Shown in pieces: positions 20,724 to 33,858 of a DNA stretch of 64,000 nucleotides (position 1 is the first letter of the stretch; every line of letters starts with the position of its first letter). The translations under genes and the position numbers were made by a program. The notes under the pieces were generated by a model, which worked only from the letters and a program-made list of their open reading frames with translations, did not search any database and was not told the origin of the DNA. The DNA comes from Conoideocrella luteorostrata (lineage: Eukaryota > Ascomycota > Sordariomycetes > Hypocreales > Clavicipitaceae). The stretch spans positions 78,691-142,690 of the forward strand of contig JASWJB010000082.1 in assembly GCA_032433595.1 (NCBI GenBank), written 5' to 3'.

Positions 20724-23700
20724 ACACACACAGCACATACACCAACGGCTGCTGGGACATGGATTCGGGCATTCCACCTGCGCTATTCGAACATGGGCTG
20801 GCACAGGTGGGCGGACTGACTCTCTGCTCGGCTTGCCTGTCAGTGCGCTACTAGCAACCCAACTGAAAGCGTGACCAGCGGTTGGTGCTCAGACTCCAAA
20901 AAGAGATGAAAAGTCGGTGGTCCGCAGGTGCGGTGCACAAGACGTTGTTGGCCGGATGGTACCATGCTACTACCCGCGCCGTCTATTTCTGCACCCACAG
21001 CATGTATTATAAGTAGTATTATTGTACTCCGTACATGCAGAGTACTAGTAGTACCAGTAAGAGCACATAAGGAGAGGCTGTAGTACGATTCTCACCCGGT
21101 CTGCCAAGACCGTGCTGGTATTTGCAGTCCCAGGATAAACACACCGCGATGCATTTATCGTGGGCTTGGACTGTGCTCGGCGCCGGGATGGATTGGCACT
21201 CATGTGAACCTGTCCCGCGAATTGCCTCGATCGGTCCGTCATACGCTTCCTAGATGCAGGTTAATATTAATATTGCTAGTGCATTACCGACGGCCACACG
21301 GAGCACCGTATACCAATAAATGGCAATGAGCGGCGTCATGTGCATGAGTACCCAGCGCAGGCCCATTGGGGAAAATGCGTCTTTCAACAGGAATGGATGT
21401 GCACAAGTACACCACAATAGCAAGTGACATATTTTAAATGGTAGAGTACATCTACTTAAGTCTAATTAACCATAGCAGCTGATGTATCTGTATGGACAAC
21501 TCTCAACTGGAGCTATGCTTTACAACTTTAATTTCGCGTTGTCCGCTAGCCAACCTGTGCAGGGGTGAGCCCACGGTTCCTAGGGGTAGGCGAGACGAAA
21601 AAGATGGTGATGGGCGCTCAAAACCCGTCGTACCTGCCCTGCAATTCGCTCTTTGACTCTATCTCCCTGGAAAAGGTTTGATTTGAGCGTGCCCTGCCAG
21701 CCTGCTCTATTGCTCCATCTCTCAAGCGACCAGCAACAAGCAACAAAGTCAAAGTCAATTTGCAGATCTGAGTTCCTTTTCAATCCAACAGCCAACCGCT
21801 TGTTTCCCTCCTGTGCATGCGCTTCAACCGGCCGAGTGCTTGCTCCGCGCTATTGGAATCCCTCCATGCTGTGGAAATTAGCTACCGCTTGGCGCTTAAG
21901 TACCTAGGTAGTTCGAAGCAGTCCAATCCACCTCACCACTTGCTCCAGCAATTGCGCCTTCTCCACGACGCTCTGGGCAAGTTCAGAATCGTCAACGAGT
22001 TTGCCGACAAGCCTTTTTGCTGGCCTTCGCTGCTTCAAATATCGCCCTAACCTGCCTTACAACTGGGGCTGGTTATCAAAAGTGAAAGAACAGGACAATT
22101 TTGCTTTCGAATTCATTTGGAATCCGCCCAGTGGCACGTCACCCGCCCATATACCCACTGGTGCGACACAGGCCTGTCTGCAGATGCGACTTTGGTGACA
22201 TTAGGCCGCGACCTCTTTCAACCGTGGCGTCGACATACTAGGCGGAAGTACCCCGTAACTTCAACACAATGGATAACGCCCCCACTTTATCTGCGTTCGC
22301 GAGGGCTGTTCCTGAAGCTAGGGAGTCCTGGACGCCACAGCGGGTACAAGATCAGGGATACAATATTTACTAGTCGCTGGAACTCAAAGGTTACCACATT
22401 TTGGTCGGATCTCGATACAAATTTGATAGTGAAGAAATCCCCACCGAAAAATAAAATTGGGCCAGGTTGCTTCGATGCGAGGGAGGACTCAGAGTTTCCC
22501 GGCCCATTGATGAGTAAGGAAACAAAACGTTGATATACGACAGCAGTATTGTGCGTGCATGTGTCTTCTGTTTTTTCTCACCCTGCAGCAATGATCCACC
22601 TAGCTCCTGTGATGGTACTTTGCAACATAATTGCACCACACTGCAATATGGTGGGTATGAGAAAACACTCTGTAGGGCACCTCTGTAGGGCACCGCCACG
22701 TAAGACACTGTGCTTCCCGGAGGTTACCGCTACAGAGAAAATAAGACAGAATCTCTGTCGAGGCAACGAACTTTGTCGTCTAACCTTGACCCTGTGTCTA
22801 TTAATATGCTTCCGATGCCGAGCAATGCACCCTCGCCAAGGCCAATGCGTGTGGCAAGAATCATGGTACACTGTACTCCGGAGTCTCTGCGACAGCACTC
22901 CGGATATCGGCAGATGTCTGTTTACTGATAATTTTGTTTCTGTGATTTCCAGGCTCAATGCTCGGTGCTATACCATCCCGTCCCTCCTGCAGGCAGTCCA
23001 AGTCCAACATGATGAAGATGTGTCGTTGTGGTACCCGACTTGTAGTATCTTGGTGTCACTGATGTTGTGTCGCCGCCGACAGAAATGACCAGGGGAGGAA
23101 TGGGGGAAAAGAGAAAACCCCATTTGCCTCTCCGGCAGCGGTCGATTCCGCCTGGTCAATAACAGCATCCAATATGATAATGCTGCAGCCGTGCTCCATT
23201 GCGGCGCATGAGCTTTTATCATTGCTATTATGGCGTATTGCCAGGCTCACGTATCAATATCGTATGTTATAAGCAAGCCATAAGTAGCACTACAGACAGC
23301 ACAAAAAGTGCCCCCATGATATGTACGATAAGAGAGCCTAGGCAATGTAATCCAACATGGGGTGAGATCTATATGGACTAATCCAACGACGTGCAGATTA
23401 CTCCGTTCTCCGTGCAGAATGCGAATATGTACATCCACGGGGTGCTCCGTATGCAGCCTCATCGAAAAAGGACATGTCGACTTTTTTTTTTTTTTCCTTA
23501 ATCTTTTTGGTTACGCTGCAATCCACAGCTGAAGGCCAGCAGCTAACCATCACTTCAAGTTGGGAAGCGTTGTGCAGCACCCCTTTTGTACACCGCTAAC
23601 AGAATAATTTGCGGTTTATATATATGTTTTTTCTCTAGAAAAAATTACACGTTACATTACACGCTGCATTGCATATTATTATGTGCTATTATACGCTGGT

Positions 23701-26700
23701 TGCTCTATACACACTAAATATGACAGAGCACGGAGTACTGCTGTGTGTAAATTCAGGATCCTGTTAGCGGAAGACTCTGCGGACTTAAGAGGCGGCTTAT
23801 GCAATAGCCAATTAGCTATGCTTATGAAGTATCCCCCCCCACAAAAAGGGGGTGCTGGTTCGACGCAAGAGAGTTGCTGTACAACGCTTCCCTTAAAGTT
23901 ACCAACGCAGGTTTGCAGCGACCTGCCCAACTGCCACTATCCGGCAAAGACGATGAAACGCTCAGACATTGCGTTTAAAATTGCATGTCATTACCGAATG
24001 CGACCCAACGGGTCATTATTCAGTAGCTAACCGGAGTTTGAAAAGCAGACAATCGTCAAAGTCAACTCTTCGAGCTCTGCCTCGTGCGACACCAGTAAAG
24101 AGCACGGCAAGTCATGGTGGGCCACCAATAATACTGCGACTCATTCAACACATGTGGTATTACTGTCAGAGCTGAGACCTTCCAATGGTCCGCAAGCCGC
24201 ACCGCTCAGGACCAAAAAATACAGCAAACTTTTTTATATTAACACAGGGCGAGACCTGCGGTCACAAAAAGTCAATTTCACCCCACCAAGCGGATAGTTA
24301 TCATCCCAGTTGCTGCGGCTTGCCAACTTTGCTCCAACAGCGAGATGGGAGACCAGGGCCTGCTGCGGCTCGACTGCGCGCATCCATCCGCAGATAGTGA
24401 TTATTTAGTTACAGTATTCCGCAAATTGAGTGAATTACTCTTATTTGGGGGCTGCATTTCAATATACCGTACGGAGTACTTTCCGTATTTGCCCTCCGAA
24501 ATGTCAGCCTCTTCCTCGGGACCCCATGCCCACCTCTGCCCAAGCTCAGGGGCTAAGCCCGGCTTCAGGATCGGCCGCTCGCTGCTTCAGGTTGACGTGA
24601 CCAGGACGCCACCGTCAGTAGGCCATGTCTTTCAGCCACCCCGTTTTTGTGCCAGTTCGTCCAAGTAACGAACTGACTACCTACGAAGTAGAACAGATGA
24701 CACGGCATAATAGAATACATAATATTGTCCGGAGTGCGTGGCGTCCGGCTGGTGATACCAGGATAAGCGATATCCGGTCGGGCGGAAAGGTCAAGATCGC
24801 GCACCTGGGGGCCACGCAGCACACAGAGTCGAAGCATGTACTAGTATATGCTCGTATTCCGTTCAACACATCACAGATGCAACAGCTCGGCATCTCATAT
24901 GCCACATAAACAACAAGCCAAATTCCACTGACAAAGGCGGCTGTTTTGCTGCTCCGGAGTCCATATTAAATCGTTACCCTTCATTAGTTACTCGGTACTC
25001 CGTACTGTTGGCACAACCACAAAGAAACGCGCTGCTAATTACGCAGGACCCCCTGCCCCTGCTCCCGACACTTCCAAAGCCGCGCAAAAAGAAACAACGC
25101 AAAATGGCGTAATGGCGTTGCGCTGTCTCGCCTTATTGTCTCTGTACCGCAGCGTCCGGTCTCCAAAAATAACGAAACTGGGTCTGTTCCCCGGCCGGGC
25201 TGCATGTCTTGGAATCTGATTTCCGCCTCCAATACGGATTACGAAATGCTCGGTTCCTGCATTAGGTCGCCTTCTTCAACTGCAAAAAGCAATGGTCGTT
25301 GTGTGGGCCGCCGAAAGCAAACAGCGCGATTGCTTGACAAATTATGTATTGTCTGCTAGGTCATTTGCGGCCGTCTCCCGGTCGCCTTTCACATTTTTTC
25401 ATGTTTTTCGTCCGGTGTTGCCCCTGTATGCCTGTCTGTCTGCCGTGCTGGCAGCGATGACTAAAATCGCATATTACCCGGTGTCAAAGATGGAGAGTTA
25501 CCGGGGGTTGTGTCAGGTTGATCACTCGCTTGATGCGGTGCAGTCGGCCTTGATGGATGCAAGTTCGTTGCTTGAAGCCCGGGTATCTATCGTGTACCAT
25601 CCGAATCTGGACTGCTTCGTGGAATTGTGAATTCCAAAAAGAGGCTATGCTACGGATCTCGGGGTCACGCTTATCGGGCCCGCGAGCCAGACAACTTGTT
25701 TTGGCTATCCGAGATGTTATGCCATGCAGTGTATTCCGAACAGAGTACCAGACGCGATATTACTGCATGCACCCGACTGCAATGCTGCCGTGCATAGGAA
25801 TGGCCATCAAACACAACGCGCTCACTAACTAGCTTAACCCCGAAAGAAAAAGTGCTGGAATATTCTGCAGTCACACCGTTTCGGTTTGTCTCAGAGATGG
25901 TGGCGCAGCTAGTCAAGTTGGAATGGCAATTTGGCGTTTTCGTGAATGAAATCGCGGGGAGCGCGTGACATTTCGTGCACAGCGTTTTGCTTATGACGTT
26001 TTTTTTTTTCTTCAGCGCCATCAGTTGTGATTAGAAGGTATTATTTTAGGTCAGCTCTTTAATGCCTGACTGATGACGTTTGGTTGTCAAGCAGGGACAC
26101 CAAGCGGAACGTATGAGCACCTAACTTGATGTGTGCTTGATTATCCTGACACAAAGTAATGGCGCCCAACGGGACTTTTGCTTTAGTCGCCGCTACTTGA
26201 ATCCAATTAGATAAGAGAGTTTAAGCAATGGATCTCGGTCAACTATGCCGGTAGAGAGGAAGACGTTGAGTGGTGAACGTCCACACGACTCCCATATAGG
26301 GTAGCGGCCTCGGGATGTAATGGCCTCCCAGTCGATCATCACATCTCGCATGTATTATCAATTCGTTCTAAATACCGTCTCGGCTATGAATACAAAATCG
26401 CCATTGTTCTCCGTGCTAAAACATGAACCGTAGTCTGCGCAACTTCCTGCGGAACTTCCTGCGCAACTTGCACACCTGCGTCCAATGCACACGAACGGGC
26501 GGGGAATTTACTGAACCAAGGACATGCGTAGATTTGACTCGGCCATAATTATGTTTTACTTCCAAAAAGTGGTTTATCATTCATATACTAGCTGAATGGC
26601 AGTGACAAATCTAGAAAACCTCCCTGTAGTAATTCTTTACACTGACAAGATTTACGAACTGGACTTGTCGTAAACCTACTTACGCAAAATAGATTGGAAT

Positions 26701-27981
26701 GAAATGGTCACGAGTGCCCACGCTCAAAAACGCTCGGGCTATTCGACATAACCACGTAAACATATCATTCAAATCCCGATCAAGTCGCCGAGGGAAAAGA
26801 AAGTACATCTGACGACTAGCATGATTGGTTGAGCTGTGAATCCGCAAGCCGGATTCGTACCGTCGAGTCGTGCTGCAGGCCATCATCTCATTAAAGCCTT
26901 TAATCAAAATGTCATTAGCCGACTTATCGGCGACATCCTATCCGACCATCAAATGTATATCACATAATTATTAATGTGTGTTTGTTCTTATCTGTACTCC
27001 GTACCGTTTCCTTTCTTGCTTCATCGCCTCCTTTGTTTGCTGCAGCTTGCATGCTCTCGGCTTGGGGATAGCCAATGGCTGCAAAACACACAAACCGTGC
27101 AAGTGGCCTCTCATTTCCCAAAGGCTTTGCGTAATTTGAAAATATGCCCCCAGGCAGAGTTTTCTTTTATGGGGAGAGGCGGTTGGCTCTTAATTAGGCC
27201 ACGAATATCCCGCAAATCCTGGATATATACGGAGTAGTGTAAGGCACATATCAACTAGATGCTAACCGTTTGGCGAGCACTCTGCCCTAGAGAGTGAATC
27301 CCGGTAATATACGCGCCATTTATTAGTACTCATACAAACAAAGTCCTTGCAGAGGCACTTATGCAGCTATGAACGTCTATAGTCAGGATGTATCGGGAGG
27401 GAGAGCGGGAGGAAAGGCCCGAATCATTAATTATTTGCTGCGCATACGAGCTAATGATGCCGCAGGGTCCGGTTAACTGCATCGGAGGACATGATGCGCA
27501 ATGATCTTTAGGAATCATTTATTATGCTCCTGAAGGTATTGTAAGTGGTCCCGGGGTTTAGGATGCAGCTGATGATGTAGTTGCTCTCTGAATGTTACAT
27601 GGCTCATAACACCTCATTCGTGGAGTGGCCAGTCATATGTGACATGGAAATTCCTGGACCATTGTCGATTAGCGAAGCTTGGCTCCGAATACATTGCAAC
27701 CGAATCCTGAGCCTTCTCACCGTTCTTTGTGCACCGTGCACGGGGGTGGTTAGATGCTTAAAGTTGGATCTGAGCTGGCGAACTGTACTCCGTACGGAGT
27801 TATGGGGCGGGAGTCTGGTGCTTCGATGGGGCTGCCAACGCACTATCGTACCGAGTACGGGGCAGCGAGTAACTAACTAACTCGCAAAGCAGCAAGACCA
27901 ATTGGCCCCGACCACTAATGCCACGTTGAATTGTGCAACGCCAGCTCGGGGGACTTCCACCCGCATTCACCACTGCCAGCC
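20724..27981. other. Gene-poor interval of about 7.2 kb
   Basis: I see no open frame with convincing protein character, no tRNA and no transposon ends. Features present are several exact TACGGAGTA/TACTCCGTA copies (21025, 24470, 24996, 26995, 27228, 27786), a poly-T tract near 23483, and C/A homopolymers near 23830. The part from about 27550 is the promoter of the following ERV2-type gene. Confidence 0.45.
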
Positions 27982-28692
27982 ATGGCGCGCCGACAACATC
28001 TGACACTGGCGGTGCTCCTCGTCTTCATCGTTTTGATGAGCATAAGCTATCTGTTCTCCGGGCCCTCCTCATTCAAACCCCATGCACCGACGTTGAAATC
28101 CGGTCGGGAGGCTGAAGTGCCGCTCCGCGAGGTCGGCAAACCTACCGACCAGCAGCCAACGGCAGCTCCACCATCAGCCGACCCCAAATCCGATTTCAAG
28201 ATTGACTTGGACGCAATTCCCAATCTATCAGAAGGAGATTCTATCGCACCAAAACTGGAGAATGCCACACTCAAGTACGCCCGTGTCATCTTTCGTTCTC
28301 TACTTCCCCCGTTGCTAACAAAATACATGATCAGAGCCGAGCTGGGCCGGGCGACCTGGAAGTTCCTGCATACAATGGTTGCCAAGTTCCCCGACAAACC
28401 TACCGACAACGATCGCAAAACCCTCGAGTCCTTCTTCCATCTTTTCGGGCGACTGTATCCGTGCGGAGATTGCGCCCGTCACTTTCGCGAGATGCTGCAG
28501 AAGTATCCTCCCCAGACGAGCAGTCGCAATGCGGCAGCGGGATGGCTGTGCGCTTCGCACAACGTGGTGAACAAGAGATTGAACAAGCCCCAGTTTGACT
28601 GCACCAAGATTGGAGACTTTTACGACTGTGGCTGCGGCGATGACAAGAAAGGGAAGGGCCCGTCCAAGAAGGAAAAACGAGAGATTTGGTGA
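27982..28692 (+). CDS. ERV2: FAD-linked sulfhydryl oxidase, ER Erv2 type
   Basis: Two exons: 27982-28274 and 28335-28692. A 60-nt intron (donor GTACGC, branch TGCTAAC, acceptor TCAG) separates them; 216 residues. One N-terminal membrane anchor (about residues 7-25) is followed by a linker. The Erv/ALR core has GRATWKFLHTM, the redox YPCGDC (Cys 141 and 144, next to the flavin), and GWLCASHNVVNKRLNKPQFDC (flavin-binding HNxVN, structural Cys 170/187). A C-terminal DCGCG (Cys 196/198) corresponds to the CxC shuttle disulfide of yeast Erv2. The enzyme makes disulfides and passes them to PDI in the ER lumen, using oxygen. The start is the first in-frame ATG (CAGCCATGGCG). The intron length is a multiple of three and stop-free, so unspliced mRNA would also be translatable. 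Confidence 0.92.
   Translation: MARRQHLTLAVLLVFIVLMSISYLFSGPSSFKPHAPTLKSGREAEVPLREVGKPTDQQPTAAPPSADPKSDFKIDLDAIPNLSEGDSIAPKLENATLKYARVIFRSLLPPLLTKYMIRAELGRATWKFLHTMVAKFPDKPTDNDRKTLESFFHLFGRLYPCGDCARHFREMLQKYPPQTSSRNAAAGWLCASHNVVNKRLNKPQFDCTKIGDFYDCGCGDDKKGKGPSKKEKREIW
28275..28334 (+). other. In-frame 60-nt intron of the ERV2-type gene
   Basis: Donor GTACGC, CTAAC branch site 19 nt before acceptor TCAG. No stop in the reading frame, so it could be overlooked as coding. Confidence 0.85.
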
Positions 28693-29266
28693 GGTCGGAG
28701 CTGGTGTCGGAAGAGGGGGACTAGAGAAACAGCTCGGCAAGGCAATTGCAGCCGATTTTTCATAGCATTTTGTATTACTCAGCGTTCATCTTGTACTATT
28801 CAGCGTTTAGATGGTAAAATTTTGTTTAAGAAGCCTTGAGCCCGTCTGCAGAAGGTGTTTCGTTGATGTGGCGTCGTGTAAGAATAGGCTATGTAAGCTT
28901 TGCAGGACACCTAAACATCACAGCGCCACGTTATAAGCCTTTTCTTATGGATACTGGGGGAAATACATGTTCCTTTTTATCAGTGAATAATAAGATCGCA
29001 TGAATTATAATATATCCCAGTGTGCCGCATGAGCATCAATACCTGAGCATTGTCTTTTCCATAAGCTCACGTGCCGTGTCATGTGCTCCACCTGAGACCG
29101 GCTTGGCACGGCTGCGCGTACCAAGAGCTGCCTGAGCTGCGTCCAAAGCTCCAGCCATCTGAGCGACAACTCATCCAGCGACTCTACTACTATTTCTCTC
29201 AATCACTCACCAAACGCCACTTAGACAGTAAGAAACGGCACGTTCGCGATCACAGTATCAGAAATA
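28693..29266. other. Intergenic between ERV2 and PRE3
   Basis: Contains the 3' flank of the oxidase gene (AT-rich, about 28750-29010) and the short promoter of the proteasome gene. I did not identify a clear TATA box or a proteasome-type control element. Confidence 0.4.
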
Positions 29267-30283
29267 ATGGAGTTCGGTCAAAAAGGTGTATTGAACGAAG
29301 GTAAACACTGCAGCTGAGAGAAGCAATCTACCCACCAGGCAGACGATGCTAAAACAATTGACCAGATGGCATCCACGTTGACATGGATCGCCTCAAGAAG
29401 GGTGAAGTAAAGTGAGTACAGCTTGTCCGAAATAATGTGCCTGTATGCGACTCTTACTGACCACTTCCTTAGCTTGGGAACATCCATGTACGAATCCACC
29501 GCTCGATGAGATCACATCACGGTCTAACAATGTAACTTAGTATGGCAGTCACCTTCAAGGACGGTGTCATCCTCGGTACGTTACGTCCAGCTGTGCAGAA
29601 ATGGGGCAATTTGGAAGGCTAGAGACTGATGGTAATTCACAGGCGCCGATTCTCGAACCACGACCGGAGCTTACATCGCGAACCGAGTCACCGACAAGCT
29701 GACAAGAGTACACGACACCATCTGGTGTTGCCGATCTGGCTCGGCAGCTGACACTCAAGCCGTTGCGGACATTGTTCAGTATCAGCTAGGATTGTTCGCC
29801 ATGCACAGTGGCAAGCCCCCAATGACACAAACTGCTGCCTCCATCTTCCAGGAGATTTGCTATGCCAACAAGGACAGATTATCGTATGTTGACCCAAGTA
29901 TAACATGGAGCAGAGACTGTTCAATCTGCATACTAGTTAATGTCACTGACAATGTTCAATACAGAGCCGGTTTGATCATTGCTGGATGGGACGGGCGGTT
30001 CGGCGGCCAGGTATACTCGATTCCTCTGGGCGGTTCTCTGCACAAGCAGTCATACGCAATTGGTGGTTCTGGTTCTACATATATCTACGGTTATTGTGAT
30101 GCAAACTGGAAAGAGGGCATGGAGAAAGACGAGGCAGTTCAATTCGTCAAAGGTGCTTTAAGAGAGGCTATCAAATGGGATGGTAGCTCAGGCGGTGTTA
30201 TCCGTATGGTGGTGTTGACAAAGGAGGGTGCCGACCGACACTTGTACCTGCCGGACACGGATTACAAGGTTCGACATGAGTAG
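29267..30283 (+). CDS. PRE3: 20S proteasome subunit beta1 (caspase-like), PRE3
   Basis: Six exons: 29267-29300, 29366-29411, 29473-29487, 29541-29575, 29643-29883 and 29965-30283. All phases close, giving 229 residues. The short propeptide ([13 protein letters not shown]...EVNLG) precedes the mature N-terminus [19 protein letters not shown]. The Thr after Gly is the N-terminal nucleophile; Asp in GADSR and the later SYAIGGSGS and Lys region complete the Ntn-hydrolase core. The sequence matches beta1/Pre3, which cleaves after acidic residues in the 20S core. Exon 3 is only 15 nt and encodes L-G-T-S plus part of I, that is, the processing site and catalytic Thr. The first four exons total just 130 nt, so automated prediction may miss the true N-terminus. 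Confidence 0.95.
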
Positions 30284-33200
30284 AAAGCGAAAGCGGTGAG
30301 GGTGAGAGGATAGGTGATATCCTAGAGCTTCACTCCGGATCGAACGACATGCCCAGGTTGGAAGAGAGCCTGTTCGTCGATGATTTAAACTTATGATAGA
30401 CAGAGTTAAGGCTTCTGTACAATAGGTAGAGCAACGAACAAGAGAATCAAATGCGAATCGGTTTCAAGTCTCGTAGTGTTCCCGAGGGAAGAATCTTATG
30501 GACATTCACGCGAAACAGGATTCGTGTATACGAGGAACGGGGCGGGCCGAGTGTCGGAATGGTCAGGACAAACAAGCAGTTTGGATTCAGCCCTGGCAGG
30601 GGCTTGATAACACGGTCAAGTTGGTACTTGAGTACGGAGCGGAGGCGGTGAGGCACATGCTTGCTGTCAGAACGCCGCACGGGGAAGGGTTGTTTTTGCC
30701 CTCTCGTTATTTTGCGGCACAATACAAAGGTATCCTGCAGCGTATCAGGTGGGCGGTGAACCAACTTTGGTGGCGGTAGTACTGCATGAAACTGGCGTTA
30801 TGGTCGTCCTGCGTCTGCCTGATTTCAATTGTGTAGACTGCCGCGCACGTGGTTACGACCTGGCGCGGAAGGGGAATATGATGTCCAGGGGAACATGGGG
30901 CTGTGATTACGGTTGCGGTGGATGAGCGCATATGTGCGCAAAGGGGGCCAAGCCACGCAACAGGGTAGTCTGTCAATGGAGCCTTCTTTTTTGACCTTGC
31001 GATTTGGAATATACCGCTTGTGCCATGGGAGTGGTTGTTATCTCGACGTATGTCTTGGAATTGGGACGCACAACAGGCATGGACATCTCGGTATCTAGGA
31101 GTATCCCTCGGTGTATATTCGCTGTAATGGGGTAGAGGGCGGTACTCCGTATATTAATCGGTGTTCCATTATGTCTGTTATAACTGGTTGATATGGGGAT
31201 GAGTAAAGTACGCAAAGAACAAAGGTCGGGCTCCGGTACGGAGTAATTACAACAAGTACAATCGTAATCGGTCAAGAAACAAGCTTTCGCGTACGTATTG
31301 CTTAAGCTAGGGTTTGGCTGGTAGAGTGATAATTCTTCCCCTCATATCTCCCCACCTGGATGACTGGCTGATTGTCAATATTTCTGATCAATGCCGCCGT
31401 GGATGGAGACAGGCAAGTGGAGATATGGAGACATGCTGTTGTAAATGCGTGGCGAGTAAAATGGGGTTCGTCTTCTTTCTCGTCTTCTCCTTTCTCCGTC
31501 TAAAAGTCAAGAATCTATCAAGACATCAAGCATCATACGGGTGTGTACTCCGTATGATGAGTCGCAATCAGGCCCTTTGTTTCATGAGGCGAGAGAGATG
31601 AAGGAAAAGACAGCTTGGCCTTGCATGCAAGCAAGCATCCGCGGGAGCGGAATAACAGCCCAATCAACCAGGTGCCAGTGACGTGCCAGTGACGGAGCAG
31701 TGACCAGCCAGTGACCAGCCAGAGACCGGTCAGCGCCTTGACAGCCCGGCTCGCGTCCCCGTGTCCGTCAACGCAGGCCACGTGCCGCATGCCTTGGCCA
31801 CCATTGTATTTGAGGTTTCTGTGCCTCGTCCTTCGGCCATCATCGTCTGTCCGTGCCTGATGCTCCCGTTCCGGACACGCCGCAACTAACTAGCACAAAT
31901 CAATGGCCTTGCAACGCGCACTCTCTCCTTTCGGTCAAACCTCTTACTGTTGTGGCCGCCGTAGCGTAAACTAATTCCCATCAATGCTCCTTTTCTACAA
32001 GGAAGTGTGGTTTCCCACCTTGACTCGTTTGCTCTCTGCTCCATCTGCGGCTCCCCAGCCCAGCCCAGGGGAACGGCGTCCCGTTTCCGTCCTTCACCGA
32101 GTACCCAACAACTCGAACCTAAAAACCTTATCGCATACCATTTGTTTCCCGTACCATCCTCCTACATACTCCTGCTCTCCTCTCTGCTCTCTCTCCCTTC
32201 TCTCTTTTAGAAGAGAAATAGATGGGAAATCGGGGGCGTTTCCTCCTCTCATCTGCTCTGCCAGCTTGCGAGTTTGCTATAGGCGACTCGACGATCTCAG
32301 TGTGGGCAGGGTGCGACCGCAGTGCTCCTTCCCCTGCGGCGACGTCGACTAATCTGGACAATCGCCACTCAAGCGCGTCACTCGACAGTTGATCGACCCA
32401 ACAGCCTTCTTGAAGGACAAGAGGAGTAGGCTGTTTGGTTTCGTCCACAAACCCGCTGTTAAATTACGTGCCAGCCTTTGTCGGTTCTCAGCGGAATTCA
32501 TTCTACCTCATTTCAAGAACCACCGGCTTTCTATTCGCCTGATTTTACGGACAACATATGCAGCATTAACAGCTACGTCGCCCGGCTACTCTCTGAGTTG
32601 ACGAATATACCATACCCCGATTGAAAGCATTCGACCTTATTGTCTGCGATTTGCGACTTTATACGCATCAGCTTCGGTTGCAGGTAAGCTACTGTTTTCT
32701 TGCCACGTTATATCGCGCCGGCGCCGTTGTTTCGTGGCTTTGATTGTTGTGCACATGATCTGTTGTGGCCCTTCTTAGTTGTGGCTCGCAGTACCGTCAA
32801 GCGACGCTGCGTATAAATACCTCGCTGTGACGGACGCTTATGTTTTCGTCTTGTTGAGCTGGTGAGAGCTGGTGTTAGCTCGAGGCGTTTTTATGCACCC
32901 GTTGCCTGGGGGCGTCACAAAGGGGTGACGTCGCCATAAGATGAGAGCTGCAAGACACCTGCGGAGCCACGCACACATACCGGTGGCGGTTAGTTACATC
33001 ATGGGCCGATATGCCACTCGATTCATGGTTCGGTGTCGAAAGAGATGTGGATATTGCAGCACAATGCGACTGTCAGCCAGACACCTCGACACTGCTGCCG
33101 AGGAGCACTGTCCCGCCATTGCAACGCCACGCCGGCATCTGCGTCAATGCGATGCTCACTTTGCGGCGGTGATGATAGTGTTGATGACAGCCCTGGCGCA

Positions 33201-33840
33201 ACCTCAAATTTGACCTGAGTGAATACACAAGCACCAGCAGGGTCCATCGTGTGTCACCAGACTTCTGAATATCCCGTCAATTGATGTTCGGTCCAGACAA
33301 GTGTTCCCCTCCTGTTATTAGGGTCTTTGCTAGCCTCTTAGCGCCAGGCTCCAGAGGCTGTCTCCCCACCGGCTCCGCGTGCGCCGCCGGCACCGCTTGC
33401 CACTCACCCAGAGACTATACGGCGACTGGGCGAGTAGGACACATCCACCTGCTTGGGCCAGGAATTCCCATGCTCATTCAGTGCTGGCGGCTGCTTCTCA
33501 TCCGAATTCTCTTCTTGGCCCTCTCCCTCCCGTCCCTGTCCACTCCTTCTCACTTTGGCGTTTTTGTTTTGGATTGGACCCTTGATCATCGTCAGTCCGG
33601 AACAGAACGGCTGCCGACTTCACCAGCCTGCCCTCCCTCATGATTGCTTATGTTCTTGTCTGTCTCGTTTGCTGTTTTTAATTTATGTCTCATCTCTTTT
33701 TTCTGCATTTGTTATAAGCTTTTGCGCTAATGCATCCTGCTCCAACTGCCAGCGCGCGCTTTGCCCAAGTTCTTAAAACGTAATACTTTGTTCGTCCGGC
33801 AACGCTCTCACCTGCCCATCTTTCGTCGACTGTCGTTACG
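30284..33840. other. Long interval upstream of PREG, probably including its leader
   Basis: No protein-like open frame. Three exact copies of the TACGGAGTA-type motif lie at 31143, 31237 and 31546. An imperfect CCAGTGAC repeat lies at about 31665-31712. From about 31900 to 32350 and again at 33480-33780 the plus strand is C/T-rich. GCAG followed by GTAAGC at about 32681 could be the donor of an intron in the PREG leader. These features suggest a promoter near 32 kb and a leader of more than 1 kb, which is inference. Confidence 0.4.
31665..31712 (+). repeat. Imperfect tandem repeat, CCAGTGAC units
   Basis: Five or so degenerate copies of GCCAGTGAC or CAGTGACCAGC in succession, non-coding. Confidence 0.65.
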
Positions 33841-33858
33841 ATGCGATGGCCGCTATAA
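33841..33858 (+). promoter_or_regulatory. Upstream ORF overlapping the PREG start codon
   Basis: ATG at 33841 opens a five-codon ORF (M-R-W-P-L, stop TAA at 33856-33858). It begins 5 nt before the PREG ATG at 33846 in another frame and overlaps it. A ribosome starting here would bypass the main start, so this uORF could lower PREG translation. Only the sequence is seen; the effect is inferred. Confidence 0.5.

Noticed and set aside
23830..23860. C-run and G-run forming a possible transposon end
   Set aside because: No matching terminal repeat or target-site duplication could be found nearby.
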